From positions 1 to 45,861 of the forward strand of contig CAWAOX010000001.1 of assembly GCA_963783835.1 (NCBI GenBank): a stretch of 45,861 bases of DNA, read 5' to 3'. Both the position numbers and the translations under genes were made by a program. The notes under the pieces were generated by a model, which saw only the letters and a list, made by a program, of their open reading frames with translations, made no database searches and had not been told where the DNA came from. This DNA is from CAIQPS01 sp963783835 (GTDB taxonomy: Bacteria; Actinomycetota; Thermoleophilia; RBG-16-64-13). Shown here piece by piece: positions 36,913-45,774 of this stretch. Each line of letters opens with the position of its first letter. Position 1 is the first letter of the stretch.

Positions 36913-38460
36913 TTGTGCTCGAGGAGAAAGGAGCACGCCATCGACCCCACGGCTCTCGTACGCATCGGCCTGGCGGCCTGCACCGTCGCTTTCTTGGCGA
37001 CCGCACTCATCATCACCGTGCGCGCCGCGGGGCATCCCCGGCGCAAAGCGTCCCTTCCCACTAGGCCGGCCCTGGCGCTCTATCCCCTGCTTGCCGGCGT
37101 GTCTGTAGCCCTCGTCTTCCGCCCCGGCATAGAGGTTGCCTCCTTCCCGGTAGGGCAGGCAGTCTTGCTCGTTGCGTCCATCGCCCTGTTCTCCATCGCC
37201 CTTTCGCTTGGCCGGCAGGATGCGTCCGTCGAAGGACAACTCCTCGACACCCCTACCGTCGACGCCCTCACCCGCGTGGCCAGCCACCGGGTCTTCCAGG
37301 ACCGGCTGGCCCACGAGTGCGATCGGGCCTACCGCTTCGGCGACACGTTCATGCTGCTCATGCTGGACCTCGATAATTTCCGCCCCATCAACGAGCGGCA
37401 CGGGCATCGGGCGGGCGACCGCGTCCTCCTCGAGCTCTCCCGCAAGTTCAGGTCGCAGCTGCGCGAAATCGACCTGGTCGCCCGCTTCGGCGGCGACCAG
37501 TTCGCGATGATCCTCCCCCATACCTTCGAGAAGGGCGGCGTCGAAGTGGCGGAGCGCCTTCGCCGTAACATAGCCGCCTGGGTGTTTCCGCTATCCACGA
37601 GCGCCGAGGTGAGACTGGCCGTGAGCATCGGCCTCTGCTCGTATCCACAGGACGGTATGTCTCCCCCGGAAATGATAGAAGCGGCCCAGAAGGCCCTGGG
37701 ATTCGCGAAGGCGATGGGCGGGAACCAGGTGCAACTCGCCCGCGACCTCCCCAACCGCGAGTCCACGGGCAACGTGGTGTCCCTCCCCCACTCGGGGCGC
37801 GAAGCAATCGTACGCAGCCTGGCCGCGGCCGTGGACGTCCGCGACGGCTACACCCGGGAGCACTCGCATCTGGTGTCCGACCTCTCCGCCGCCATCGCCC
37901 GCCGCATCGGCCTGCCCTCGGGCGATGTAGCCCGCATCAGCGTGGGCGCTCTGCTGCACGACGTGGGCAAGATCGGGGTCCCGGACGCCATCCTCACCAA
38001 GGACGGCGATCTGTCGCCCGAGGAATGGGAGTGCATCCGCGAGCACCCTGAACTGGGTAAACGGATCCTCGAGCAGGCGCCCGAGCTCATGGACGTCATG
38101 CCTCTGGTGTTCCACCATCAGGAACGCTGGGACGGCACCGGCTACCCGGAACGTTTACGGGGCGAGGACATACCTCTTGGCGCCCGCATCATCGCCGCGG
38201 CCGACGCATACCATGCCATCCGCTCCGACCGGCCCTACCGGAGCGGCCGCACGCATCGGGAGGCCATGCGCGAACTACGCCGCTGCAGCGGGGAGCAGTT
38301 CGATCCTCGAGTGGTAGAGGCCCTCCTGGCCGTTCTCGACACCGACGCCGGCTTGCGCGCTCTCGCGCCATCCGAGCCCGAGAATGCGGCAGTCAAGTCA
38401 CGGACCCCATCCCCGGAGCCCATGCAGAAACCGGCCGCCACTGCGAACCTGGGCGGCTAG
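36913..38460 (+). CDS. Membrane GGDEF/HD-GYP protein (c-di-GMP signalling)
   Basis: 515 residues from TTG. Two or three membrane helices (about 15-36, 55-70, 80-98) precede a GGDEF domain whose signature is GGDQF (193-197), and an HD-GYP phosphodiesterase domain with HD 349-350, HHQERWDGTGYP at 401 and AADAYHAI. The HD-GYP motifs are complete, so it probably degrades c-di-GMP. The altered GGDEF may be regulatory rather than a cyclase. The TTG has a poor ribosome site; an AAAGGAG lies six bases before an in-frame ATC at 36940, which may be the true start. Confidence 0.9.
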   Translation: MCSRRKEHAIDPTALVRIGLAACTVAFLATALIITVRAAGHPRRKASLPTRPALALYPLLAGVSVALVFRPGIEVASFPVGQAVLLVASIALFSIALSLGRQDASVEGQLLDTPTVDALTRVASHRVFQDRLAHECDRAYRFGDTFMLLMLDLDNFRPINERHGHRAGDRVLLELSRKFRSQLREIDLVARFGGDQFAMILPHTFEKGGVEVAERLRRNIAAWVFPLSTSAEVRLAVSIGLCSYPQDGMSPPEMIEAAQKALGFAKAMGGNQVQLARDLPNRESTGNVVSLPHSGREAIVRSLAAAVDVRDGYTREHSHLVSDLSAAIARRIGLPSGDVARISVGALLHDVGKIGVPDAILTKDGDLSPEEWECIREHPELGKRILEQAPELMDVMPLVFHHQERWDGTGYPERLRGEDIPLGARIIAAADAYHAIRSDRPYRSGRTHREAMRELRRCSGEQFDPRVVEALLAVLDTDAGLRALAPSEPENAAVKSRTPSPEPMQKPAATANLGG

Positions 38461-38467
38461 GCGCGAA

Positions 38468-38941
38468 TCACGCGTAGACGATGAGCCCGAAGATGTGGTA
38501 GCAGATGACGGCGGTGAAGACGGCCAGCATGATCACCGCGGCCTCCAGACCACTGCGGAAGCGGCGGCAACGCCAGGCCAGCCAGCTGGTCAGCAGCACT
38601 GCCACGAGCTTGAAGATCCCCGCGTACAGCGGGTCCATGGCAAAGAGCGACCTGAGGATCGGATTCGCCTCGCCCCCGCCCTCGGCCAGCACCTTGAGGG
38701 TCAGCAGGAAGTCGGCGAGATTCAGGACGTTCACGGCGACCAGCATGCCGAACAGCAGCCGTGGCCTATCGCGCAATGCCAGGAGCCCACGCTCGTAAGC
38801 GATCGACGGGCGGCTTGCGCCTTCGCGTCCCCGGCGATCGAAGCCGCTACGCCTATCGCGTAGGACAAAACTGAACCGCCGGTGTCGGCGGTCCTTCTGA
38901 CGACGGCTGGCGAGTTCGGCGGCGGCGGAATCTTCGTCCAT
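38468..38941 (-). CDS. DUF5658-like small membrane protein
   Basis: 157 residues. A basic, Arg-rich cytoplasmic N-terminus (1-60) precedes three hydrophobic helices (about 62-85, 103-122, 131-154). NVLNLADFLLTL and GEANPILRSL fit the DUF5658 pattern. The function is unknown. It begins 8 bases after the MFS gene stop. A TATAAT overlapping that stop places the likely transcription start at the ATG itself. It meets the c-di-GMP gene tail to tail. Confidence 0.75.
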   Translation of the reverse strand: MDEDSAAAELASRRQKDRRHRRFSFVLRDRRSGFDRRGREGASRPSIAYERGLLALRDRPRLLFGMLVAVNVLNLADFLLTLKVLAEGGGEANPILRSLFAMDPLYAGIFKLVAVLLTSWLAWRCRRFRSGLEAAVIMLAVFTAVICYHIFGLIVYA

Positions 38942-38949
38942 AGCGCTAA

Positions 38950-40281
38950 TTATAACTGCCTCAGTGGAATTTCCATAGCCTCTTCATCGGGTTTCTCGAC
39001 ATTTTCCTCACCGGCCTTGAGCCTATCCCATTCACGGTGAAGGATGGGCGCCGCGACGGCCAAGCCCACCAGCGACACCACTCCACCCAGGCTGATGACG
39101 TAACCCGACATGTACCCGTAGAGCACCGGGGCCAGGAGTGTCCCTATGAGGGCCGCCACCTGAAGGACGCTCTGTTCCATCCCCTGTACACTCCCGAGCC
39201 AGCGAGGAGGAGCGACCTGCACCAGAAAACCCTGCTTTGCGGGATACGACCAGGCGAAGGCGAGACCCTCCACGATGCTGACCCCCAGGAACAGCATCAG
39301 GTTGTCGGTGCTGCCGTAGATGATCCACGCGAACGCCGCCACGGTGAAGCCGGAGAACATGAGAGCCCACCGGCTATAGCGATCGGCCAAGTAGCCGCCG
39401 ACGAACGCAAGCAGCATGGGAGCGGAGAACGCGATCCAGGTGAATCCGATGAAGCGGACGGAAGCGCCCAGATGCCGGAGCCAGATGCTCCAGAGCACTT
39501 CGAACACCCCCATGGCGAAGTGGCCGGTGGCGGCGACGATGAGGAAGGCCAGGATGGGCTTGGTGATCAAAGTGCGGTACGGCGGATGCTGCACCTTGAC
39601 AGTGCGGCGCCGCCGGGCGTGCTCCGGTTCCTTGACCACGATCGCCAGCACGATCGCTGTCAGAAGCGACAGGGCGCTGCCGAACAGGAAGATGGTGTAG
39701 AAAGCCCAGGCGCCCTGACCGCCGCCGAGAGCGTAGAGGGGCCAGGCCAACACCGGACCGGCGACGAGCCCCCCGAACTGGGCCGTGGTCATCCAGCCGT
39801 ACGCCCGGCTGCGATCCTTTTCCGCGCTCAGGTCGGCCACCAGCGCCTGAGCGGCGGGAGTGACCGCCGCCGCGCCCACCCCTTCCAGGAACCGGAAGAA
39901 GACGAACCAGGCCGGATGAGTGGACGAGATGAACAGCAGTTGAGCCAGCGCGTAGAAGACCAGGCCGGCGACGATCACCGGCTTGCGGCCTATCGAGTCG
40001 CTCAGCCGGCCAAACAGCGCCGAGAACGCGAAACTTCCGATGTAGAAGGCCGCCGCGATGACCCCGATGAGCCAAACGGAGGCGTGGGCCTGCTCCAGCA
40101 GAAAGACGGGGAGGTACGGCAATATGGCGCCGAACCCCGCCCAGACGACGAAGCTGGCCGCGCAGATGAGGCCCAGCTGGAACCACTGGGTCCGCTCCGG
40201 ACCTACACCCGCTCCGGGCTGGTATCCGCTATCGGCCGGCGCCGCAGCCGACTCGGAACTACTTGTCTGGGAAGCACTCAT
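38950..40281 (-). CDS. Major facilitator superfamily transporter
   Basis: 443 residues from the ATG at 40281; an ATG at 40449 lies inside a repeat and gives an implausible Arg/Ser-rich leader. About 12 membrane helices are visible, with motif A in loop 2-3 (GRLSDSIGRKPV) and a central cytoplasmic loop rich in Arg and Glu. The N-terminal 30 residues are polar. It most resembles drug or metabolite efflux carriers, but the substrate cannot be told. The Shine-Dalgarno match is weak. Confidence 0.92.
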   Translation of the reverse strand: MSASQTSSSESAAAPADSGYQPGAGVGPERTQWFQLGLICAASFVVWAGFGAILPYLPVFLLEQAHASVWLIGVIAAAFYIGSFAFSALFGRLSDSIGRKPVIVAGLVFYALAQLLFISSTHPAWFVFFRFLEGVGAAAVTPAAQALVADLSAEKDRSRAYGWMTTAQFGGLVAGPVLAWPLYALGGGQGAWAFYTIFLFGSALSLLTAIVLAIVVKEPEHARRRRTVKVQHPPYRTLITKPILAFLIVAATGHFAMGVFEVLWSIWLRHLGASVRFIGFTWIAFSAPMLLAFVGGYLADRYSRWALMFSGFTVAAFAWIIYGSTDNLMLFLGVSIVEGLAFAWSYPAKQGFLVQVAPPRWLGSVQGMEQSVLQVAALIGTLLAPVLYGYMSGYVISLGGVVSLVGLAVAAPILHREWDRLKAGEENVEKPDEEAMEIPLRQL

Positions 40282-40346
40282 GTGGGAACTTTGCCGTGAA
40301 GTAAATGATCGGGGCGCGCGGACGGCAAAGCTGCCGGCGCGAACCA

Positions 40347-40503
40347 GGCTGCTGAACCATGACGCTTCGCCGCCAGAGCGCGATGGGCGAGCGCGAGAGA
40401 AGGACGCGGGAAGCGCTCGTAGCGGCGCTACGAGCGCGACCGAGGACACCCTATCGTGCCGGCCAGTGCGTTCTGGCGGCCAAGGCTTCGTTGTTCAGCA
40501 GCC
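40347..40503. repeat. Dispersed inverted-terminus repeat, copy B
   Basis: A 157-base element with perfect 11-base terminal inverted repeats (GGCTGCTGAAC at 40347 and its complement ending at 40503). It shares blocks with copy A at 22369-22475 but has about 50 extra central bases. These include a 12-bp nearly loopless palindrome (40413-40424 with 40426-40437). It lies between the divergent MFS and nitroreductase genes and encodes nothing convincing. Confidence 0.75.
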
Positions 40504-40539
40504 TCCCGGCTAGGCTACCACTTAGCGGAAGAGGCAAAC

Positions 40540-41397
40540 GTGGCTGCAGAGGAAAAGCAGGAGCATCCCGGACGGGCTTTCCAGCAAGAGACGTCCTACA
40601 ACAGGGATTCGTCGGAGGAGCACACTCCGGACTGGCGGAGCAAGCCGCAGCTCTACAAGTTCTACAGCTACGCCCCGGTGTTCGGCCTCCCCTCTCCCGC
40701 TCTGGGCCCCGACGAGCAGCCCGGCTCAGATGTGCTCACGTGCATCGGCGGGCGGCGCACGGTCCGCTCCTTTGGGGCGACCCCTCTGACCCTCTTGGAA
40801 CTATCGCGTCTGCTCTGGTCTTCGGCCGGGATCACCGCTTCGTTCATCACCCCGCAGGGCCAGGACTTCTACCGCGCCGCGCCCACCGCCGGCGCGCTCT
40901 ATCCCATCGAGACCTATGTGGTGGTGAACAAGGTCGAAGGGTTGGAGCCGGGCCTCTACCACTACCGGGTGGCGGGAGCCGACATCCTGGAGCGTCCCAT
41001 CGTCGAGGGCAGCCACTCGCTGGAGCAATTACGGACCGGGGATATGCGCTCCGAGATCATCGCGGCCGCTTTGGATCAGCCGCTGTGCGGCAAGGCCGGC
41101 GCGGTGTTCGTATGGACCGCGGTGTTCGCCCGCTCCGAGTGGAAGTACCGGGAGCGCTCGTACCGCTATTTCTACCTCGACGCCGGGCACATGGCGGCGC
41201 AACTATCGCTGGCCGCGGTGTCTCAAGGGTTGGGCACCTGCCAGTTGGCGGCCTTCTACGACCACGAACTCAACGCGCTGCTGGGCGTCGACGGGCAGCA
41301 CGAAGGCTCCATCTACCTGACCGCGGTCGGCAGACCGAGCAGGCCCTTCCGCAGCGGCGAGGCAGACCCCCGGCACACCGCGCGGCCCAAGGAGTAG
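40540..41397 (+). CDS. SagB-type nitroreductase family oxidoreductase
   Basis: 285 residues from a GTG at 40540 with GGAAGAGG six bases upstream; an earlier ATG would start inside the repeat. The FMN-binding nitroreductase fold shows RRTVRSF near the start of the domain, APTAGALYPIETYVVV and GHMAAQLSLAAVSQGLGTC (shown in part), all typical of SagB/ThcOx enzymes. Some members oxidise azoline rings in peptide natural products, but no cyclodehydratase or precursor gene is nearby, so a general flavin oxidoreductase is more likely. Confidence 0.9.
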   Translation: MAAEEKQEHPGRAFQQETSYNRDSSEEHTPDWRSKPQLYKFYSYAPVFGLPSPALGPDEQPGSDVLTCIGGRRTVRSFGATPLTLLELSRLLWSSAGITASFITPQGQDFYRAAPTAGALYPIETYVVVNKVEGLEPGLYHYRVAGADILERPIVEGSHSLEQLRTGDMRSEIIAAALDQPLCGKAGAVFVWTAVFARSEWKYRERSYRYFYLDAGHMAAQLSLAAVSQGLGTCQLAAFYDHELNALLGVDGQHEGSIYLTAVGRPSRPFRSGEADPRHTARPKE

Positions 41398-41404
41398 CGG
41401 CCGC

Positions 41405-41842
41405 CTAGGTGTCGGCCGAACGCCGTTTGCTTACGTACTCGATCTCGGGGTTGTGAACGTAGTCGATTGCCCGGAAGAACCCCATGGAAGCTTCGTTCTC
41501 CGATTCGATGAGCGCGGCCACGATCTCGATGCCCAGCGCCTCAACCCGCTCCTCTACCTCGCGCACCAAGCGGCCGGCGATCCCTTGGCGCTGGTAGGCG
41601 GGAACCACCGCCAGCCGGTTGATCCACCCCCGGCGCCCGTCGTGGGTCCCCAGAACGACCCCCACGAGGTCCCCGCCGGCCTCGGCCACGAGGAACACCG
41701 CCGTACCCCGCTCCATTTCGATCCGCATGTTCTCCGGCCGGTCGCGCCCCAAGGGGCGATAGGGCAGACCCGCTTCGGTCCACAGGCGGGTGACGGCGTC
41801 GTAGTCGTCCAGAGTAAGCTCCCGGATGCTGACCTCGTGCAT
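41405..41842 (-). CDS. GNAT family N-acetyltransferase
   Basis: 145 residues from the ATG at 41842 (MHEVSIRELTLDDY). The acetyl-CoA-binding motif is INRLAVVPAYQRQGIAGRLV, and ENEASMGFFRAIDY near the end is typical. It transfers an acetyl group to an unknown amine or N-terminus. It faces the nitroreductase tail to tail with 7 bases between. The start is uncertain: an ATG at 41869 is also open, with GAGGGG too close to it. Confidence 0.88.
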   Translation of the reverse strand: MHEVSIRELTLDDYDAVTRLWTEAGLPYRPLGRDRPENMRIEMERGTAVFLVAEAGGDLVGVVLGTHDGRRGWINRLAVVPAYQRQGIAGRLVREVEERVEALGIEIVAALIESENEASMGFFRAIDYVHNPEIEYVSKRRSADT

Positions 41843-42164
41843 ATCTCGCGATGGTCCTATCGCTCCCATGCCCCTCACAGCCTGTTTGCGTGCTCGTCCC
41901 GGCCGGTCTCCCGCCTGCCTTATTGTGCGGCAGCGAGTCGAGCTTGGCAAACGCGGCTCCGGCCGCCTGCGGCCGCCTCGGGAAACTTGGTGACCCGCAT
42001 TGACTTTTGCCCGCACGTCTGCTCAGATTTCGCCATGGAGTTTCCCGCCGACGAAGCCTGGGAAGGGGCAGCGATGGAGTGAGGGGCGTGGTGGGTCCCA
42101 ACCGGCACAAACAGTGCGCGATGGCGCAGCCAGTTGATCGCGTACCGATCCAGTGGGGGTAGCT
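41843..42164. other. Gap between GNAT and permease genes
   Basis: No convincing gene is seen on either strand. It holds a short hairpin (CGGCCGC/GCGGCCG, 41960-41975) and a TTGACT at 42000-42005 with a poor -10 17 bases on, which may be the permease promoter. No T-box or known riboswitch core was recognised. Confidence 0.5.
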
Positions 42165-43808
42165 ATGCGGGGAGACGGTGAGATAGCGTTCGCGCGCAAG
42201 GCCAGCGGCCTGGTGCGCGGCCTCAGCATGTGGGACGCCTTCGGGGTGGGCTTCATGAACCAGGGGCTGACGCCCAGCATCTGGGTCATGATCAGCCTGG
42301 GCCTCGGCGTCTATCTGGGTGGCAACCTGATCATCGCCACCATCATTTCTCTTGTGCTTGCCGGCATCGGGTTCCCGCTGGTCTGGGGGATCCTGGGCGG
42401 GTCGATGCCCCGATCGGGGGGCGAGTACATCTACAACTCGCGGATCATCCACCCCCTGATAGGTATCGGAGAATCGTTCGGTAACGCGTTCATCTGGCTT
42501 ATGTGGATCTACGTCCTGGCGCCGTGGATGGCCGATCCCGGTGCCGTCATGCTCTCGGAGTTCATGGGTTGGACCTGGCTCTACGACGCGGCGACGGAGA
42601 CGTTCTTCGGGGGCCTCTCCTACGCGTGGGGCTCGTTCGTCATCGGCACCATCGCCAGCATCATCGCGTTCTTCTTCGTGGTGTTCGGCATAAAAGTCTT
42701 CGCCCGAGTACAGAAGGTGGTCATGGGTCTCGGTATCCTCGGGGCCCTCACCATCATCGTCGTGCTCTTCATGTACAGCAAGCAGGACTTCATCACCTCC
42801 TGGAACACCATGGCGGCGGAGTACGGGTCGCTGAACTACAACGACTTCATTGCCGCGGCCAGCGCGGCGGCCGGTACCGAGATGCCGACCACCTGGAACT
42901 GGTACGACACCTTCGGGGTGATGGTCGCGGGCTCGTGGCTCTTCGCCTACTCCTACTGCATCACATTCATCGCGGGCGAGGTGAAGCGGCCCGACAAGAG
43001 CATCATCCTGTCGAACCTCTTCGCCATCATCGTCCCGGCGATCTTCATGATCCTTACCGCCGTGGGCCTGTACCGGCTGGTCGACTTCAACTTCCTCTCG
43101 GCGTCGGCCTGGGTCGACAACGCGGGGACCGATGCGATAGTGGGCTACAGCATGCCCTGGAGCCCGCACTATGTGGGGCTGGCCGCGATAGTGGCGACGA
43201 ACAAGGTAGTGCTCTTCCTCATGGCGTTCTCGTTCTTGCTCTTCACCCTGTGGTGGGTGGCCCTGTCGTATCTGGCCTTCCCGCGCATCATCTTCGCGTG
43301 GGGCATGGACCGCATGGGGCCCAAATGGTTCACCGACGTGAACGCGCGCTTCGCCTCCCCCGTCAAGAACTACATCCTGTGCTTCGTGCTCGCGGAGATC
43401 CTTATCGCGATCTACGTGTTCTGGTCGAACAACCCGATGCAGGGACTGTCGGTAACGGCTCTCGAGATCTTCTCGGTGTTCGGCGTTACCGCCATCGCCG
43501 CGGCCATCTTCCCGTTCTCGAAGCGCTCTAAGCACATCTGGGAGTCCTCGCCCTACCGGAAGTGGGCGATCTTCCACATCCCCGTCGTCACCCTCGGGGC
43601 TGTCGTCAACCTCGTGTACCTGGCGATCCTTGCCGTGTTCTTCTTCTTCCAGCCCACCAACCTGGAGGGGTTCACCTTCGCGACGGGGATGCTGATCCTC
43701 GCGACCTGGGCGCTGGGACTCCTCTGGTACGCGTACTGGAGTTGGAGGGTCAAGCGCACTGCCGGCATCAGCACCGCGATGCTCACCGGCGAGTTACCGC
43801 CTGAGTGA
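42165..43808 (+). CDS. APC superfamily amino acid permease
   Basis: 547 residues from the ATG at 42165 with GGGGGT four bases upstream. Twelve or more membrane helices are visible. The N-terminal GLSMWDAFGVGFMNQG and GGSMPRSGGEYIYNSRII correspond to the conserved unwound-helix region and the P-R-S-G-G motif of amino acid/polyamine permeases. A loop of about 60 residues follows helix 6. It probably imports an amino acid or amine; specificity is unknown. It is followed by a strong hairpin, so it is likely monocistronic. Confidence 0.93.
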   Translation: MRGDGEIAFARKASGLVRGLSMWDAFGVGFMNQGLTPSIWVMISLGLGVYLGGNLIIATIISLVLAGIGFPLVWGILGGSMPRSGGEYIYNSRIIHPLIGIGESFGNAFIWLMWIYVLAPWMADPGAVMLSEFMGWTWLYDAATETFFGGLSYAWGSFVIGTIASIIAFFFVVFGIKVFARVQKVVMGLGILGALTIIVVLFMYSKQDFITSWNTMAAEYGSLNYNDFIAAASAAAGTEMPTTWNWYDTFGVMVAGSWLFAYSYCITFIAGEVKRPDKSIILSNLFAIIVPAIFMILTAVGLYRLVDFNFLSASAWVDNAGTDAIVGYSMPWSPHYVGLAAIVATNKVVLFLMAFSFLLFTLWWVALSYLAFPRIIFAWGMDRMGPKWFTDVNARFASPVKNYILCFVLAEILIAIYVFWSNNPMQGLSVTALEIFSVFGVTAIAAAIFPFSKRSKHIWESSPYRKWAIFHIPVVTLGAVVNLVYLAILAVFFFFQPTNLEGFTFATGMLILATWALGLLWYAYWSWRVKRTAGISTAMLTGELPPE

Positions 43809-43848
43809 CAGCTGCTTCGTCGCGGCCGGGGGCTTGGGCCGCTTTTCC

Positions 43849-43879
43849 GGGGATCGCCGCCGCTTCGGCGGCGATCCCC
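43849..43879. terminator. Perfect 14-bp hairpin after the permease gene
   Basis: GGGGATCGCCGCCG pairs with its exact complement around CTT. It lies 40 bases past the permease stop and 90 bases before the phosphoesterase gene. No U-run follows on either side. Confidence 0.7.
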
Positions 43880-43969
43880 TCATGATTCCCCGGCAATTCT
43901 TCTATACTTCGCTCGTCGCCTGACGATCGGCCGGCGCAAGGCGGTGATCCGCCCGGAGAGGAGTGCTAG

Positions 43970-44914
43970 GTGTTCAAGCTGTTCTACGTGACCGACATCC
44001 ACGGGTCCAACGTGTGTTACCGCAAATTCCTGAACGCACTGCCGATCTACGGCGTGGACGTGGCGGTGCTCAACGGGGACCTGCTCGGCAAGGTGCTCAT
44101 CCCGCTGGTGGAGAAGCCGGGCGGAGGACGCGAATGCCACCTTATGGGGCAGTACACCGAGATGAGTTCCGCCGACGAGGTGGCCGCTGTCAAGAAGACC
44201 ATCGAGAACGCTGGCTACTACTGGATGGAGCAGACCCGCGACGAGTACGACGGCATGAAGAACGATCCCGCGGCGATCGATGCCTTGTTCAAGAAGCGGG
44301 CGATAGAGCGTATCGAGGAATGGCTGGCTCTGGCCGACGAGCGCCTGGCCGGCAAGAACACCGACGTGTACATCTGCCCGGGGAACGACGACTGGTGGGA
44401 GATCGACGACATGATCGCGAGCTCCACGTCGCTCAAGCCCTGCGACGACATGATCGTGCAGTTCGCGGACTACACTATGATCTCCTCGTCCCGCTCCAAT
44501 CCCACCCCCTGGGACACTCCGCGCGAGGGTCCTGAAGACGAGCTCGCCACCTACCTCGACGGGCTCTGCCGGCGAGTGGGCAGTTCCCCCAAGGATTTCG
44601 AGAACGTCATCTTCAACTTCCACGTCCCCCCGTACGGATATTCGCTCGACCTCTGCCCCAAGCTGGACGCCAACATGCGCATGATGGCCGAGGAGAAGAT
44701 CCACGCCGGAAGCATCGGGGCCAAAGAGGTGATCGAGAAATACCAGCCGCTCCTGGGCCTGCACGGTCACATACATGAATCGCGCGGTGCCCAGAAGGCG
44801 GGCCGCACGCTCATGATCAACCCCGGCAGCGAGTATTCCGAGGGCATCCTCAAGGGCGTCGTCGTGATGCTCGACAAGAAGAAGGTCAAAGACTACGTCT
44901 TTACCTCAGGCTAG
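43970..44914 (+). CDS. Calcineurin-like metallophosphoesterase
   Basis: 314 residues from a GTG at 43970 with GAGAGGAG upstream. All five metallophosphoesterase blocks are present: DIHG near the N-terminus, NGDLLG, GNDDW, FHVPPYG and GLHGHIHES, so the dinuclear metal site should be complete. An insertion of about 80 residues follows the second block. The protein has no signal peptide. It forms an operon with the next gene, 12 bases on. The substrate (nucleotide, phosphodiester or protein) is unknown. Confidence 0.92.
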   Translation: MFKLFYVTDIHGSNVCYRKFLNALPIYGVDVAVLNGDLLGKVLIPLVEKPGGGRECHLMGQYTEMSSADEVAAVKKTIENAGYYWMEQTRDEYDGMKNDPAAIDALFKKRAIERIEEWLALADERLAGKNTDVYICPGNDDWWEIDDMIASSTSLKPCDDMIVQFADYTMISSSRSNPTPWDTPREGPEDELATYLDGLCRRVGSSPKDFENVIFNFHVPPYGYSLDLCPKLDANMRMMAEEKIHAGSIGAKEVIEKYQPLLGLHGHIHESRGAQKAGRTLMINPGSEYSEGILKGVVVMLDKKKVKDYVFTSG

Positions 44915-44926
44915 AAGGAGCGAGCG

Positions 44927-45736
44927 ATGCCCAAGGAATTCGTCCTTCCCAAAGACATCCCGCTGGATAGGTATCCCAAGCCGGAGGTCTTCCTGTCGGA
45001 GGGCAAGCGCATCGTCGACGCGGCGAGCCAGAGCGGTTTCGCCATGCGGGTCATGGGGCCGCTCGCGCTCCACTACTACTTCCCGGAGCAGGTGGACCTG
45101 TACGCGCGGCTCGAGCGCCTCGGCGAGCGCTATTTCACCGACATCGACTTCGTCGCCTACTCCAAGAGCGACGGCAAGCTCAAAGGCTTCATGGAGAAGC
45201 TTGGGTACGAGTGCGACCTGAACACGCTGATGATGACCGGCAAGACCCGCCAGATCTACTACGGCGGCGCGGTTCCTATGATCGACGTGTTCCTCGACAA
45301 GCTGGACTACTGCCACGAGGTCAACTTCAAAGACAGGCTCGAGTTCGACGAGTACTGCATCTCCCTCACCGACATCACCCTGCAGAAGCTGCAGATCTGG
45401 GAGATCAACGACAAGGATCTCAAGGACCTCGAGTTCCTGCTGACGGTGGCCGATATCGGCGACGACGACCGCAAGAAGATCAACCGTTCGTACGTCGCCA
45501 AGCGCTTCGGCGACGACTGGGGCTTCTGGTACACCGCGACCACGAACTTGGGCCGAGTGAAGGCCCACGTCGATGGAGTGCCCGCCTTTGACGAGAGCCA
45601 GAAAGCCTACGTCAAGCAGCGCTGCGACGAGCTGCTGGCCCGCATCGAGGCCGAGCCCAAGACCAAGGACTGGCAGAAACGGGCCAAAAAGGGCACGGAC
45701 AAGATCTGGTATAACACCAACTTCTCCGACTGGTAG
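44927..45736 (+). CDS. Nucleotidyltransferase-fold protein, AbiEii-like
   Basis: 269 residues with AAGGAG seven bases before the ATG. The segment GPLALHYYF (44-52), the DxD of YFTDIDFVAYSK (Asp72, Asp74) and a third acid in VPMIDVFLDKL (Asp120) fit the active-site layout of minimal or AbiEii-type nucleotidyltransferases. ISLTDITLQKLQIW followed by KDLKDLEFLL resembles the AbiEii C-terminal part. The usual Gly-Gly/Ser of the family is Gly-Pro here. Assignment is by pattern only. It is coupled to the metallophosphoesterase gene, suggesting opposing or sequential action on a phosphorylated or nucleotidylated target. Confidence 0.65.
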   Translation: MPKEFVLPKDIPLDRYPKPEVFLSEGKRIVDAASQSGFAMRVMGPLALHYYFPEQVDLYARLERLGERYFTDIDFVAYSKSDGKLKGFMEKLGYECDLNTLMMTGKTRQIYYGGAVPMIDVFLDKLDYCHEVNFKDRLEFDEYCISLTDITLQKLQIWEINDKDLKDLEFLLTVADIGDDDRKKINRSYVAKRFGDDWGFWYTATTNLGRVKAHVDGVPAFDESQKAYVKQRCDELLARIEAEPKTKDWQKRAKKGTDKIWYNTNFSDW

Positions 45737-45774
45737 AGGCCGCGGTTCGCGTATCCCATCGTCAGTTCTAGTAG

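Noticed and set aside
40540..41397. SagB as part of an azoline-peptide biosynthesis cluster
   Set aside because: No YcaO cyclodehydratase, precursor peptide or dedicated protease is nearby, and the gene is flanked by unrelated genes.
42023..42164. T-box or amino-acid riboswitch ahead of the permease
   Set aside because: No T-box sequence, specifier loop or known riboswitch core could be found.
41541..43577. 678-codon minus-strand open frame over the permease and GNAT genes
   Set aside because: Extremely His/Asp/Arg-rich antisense translation. The real GNAT gene reads in a different frame over its end.
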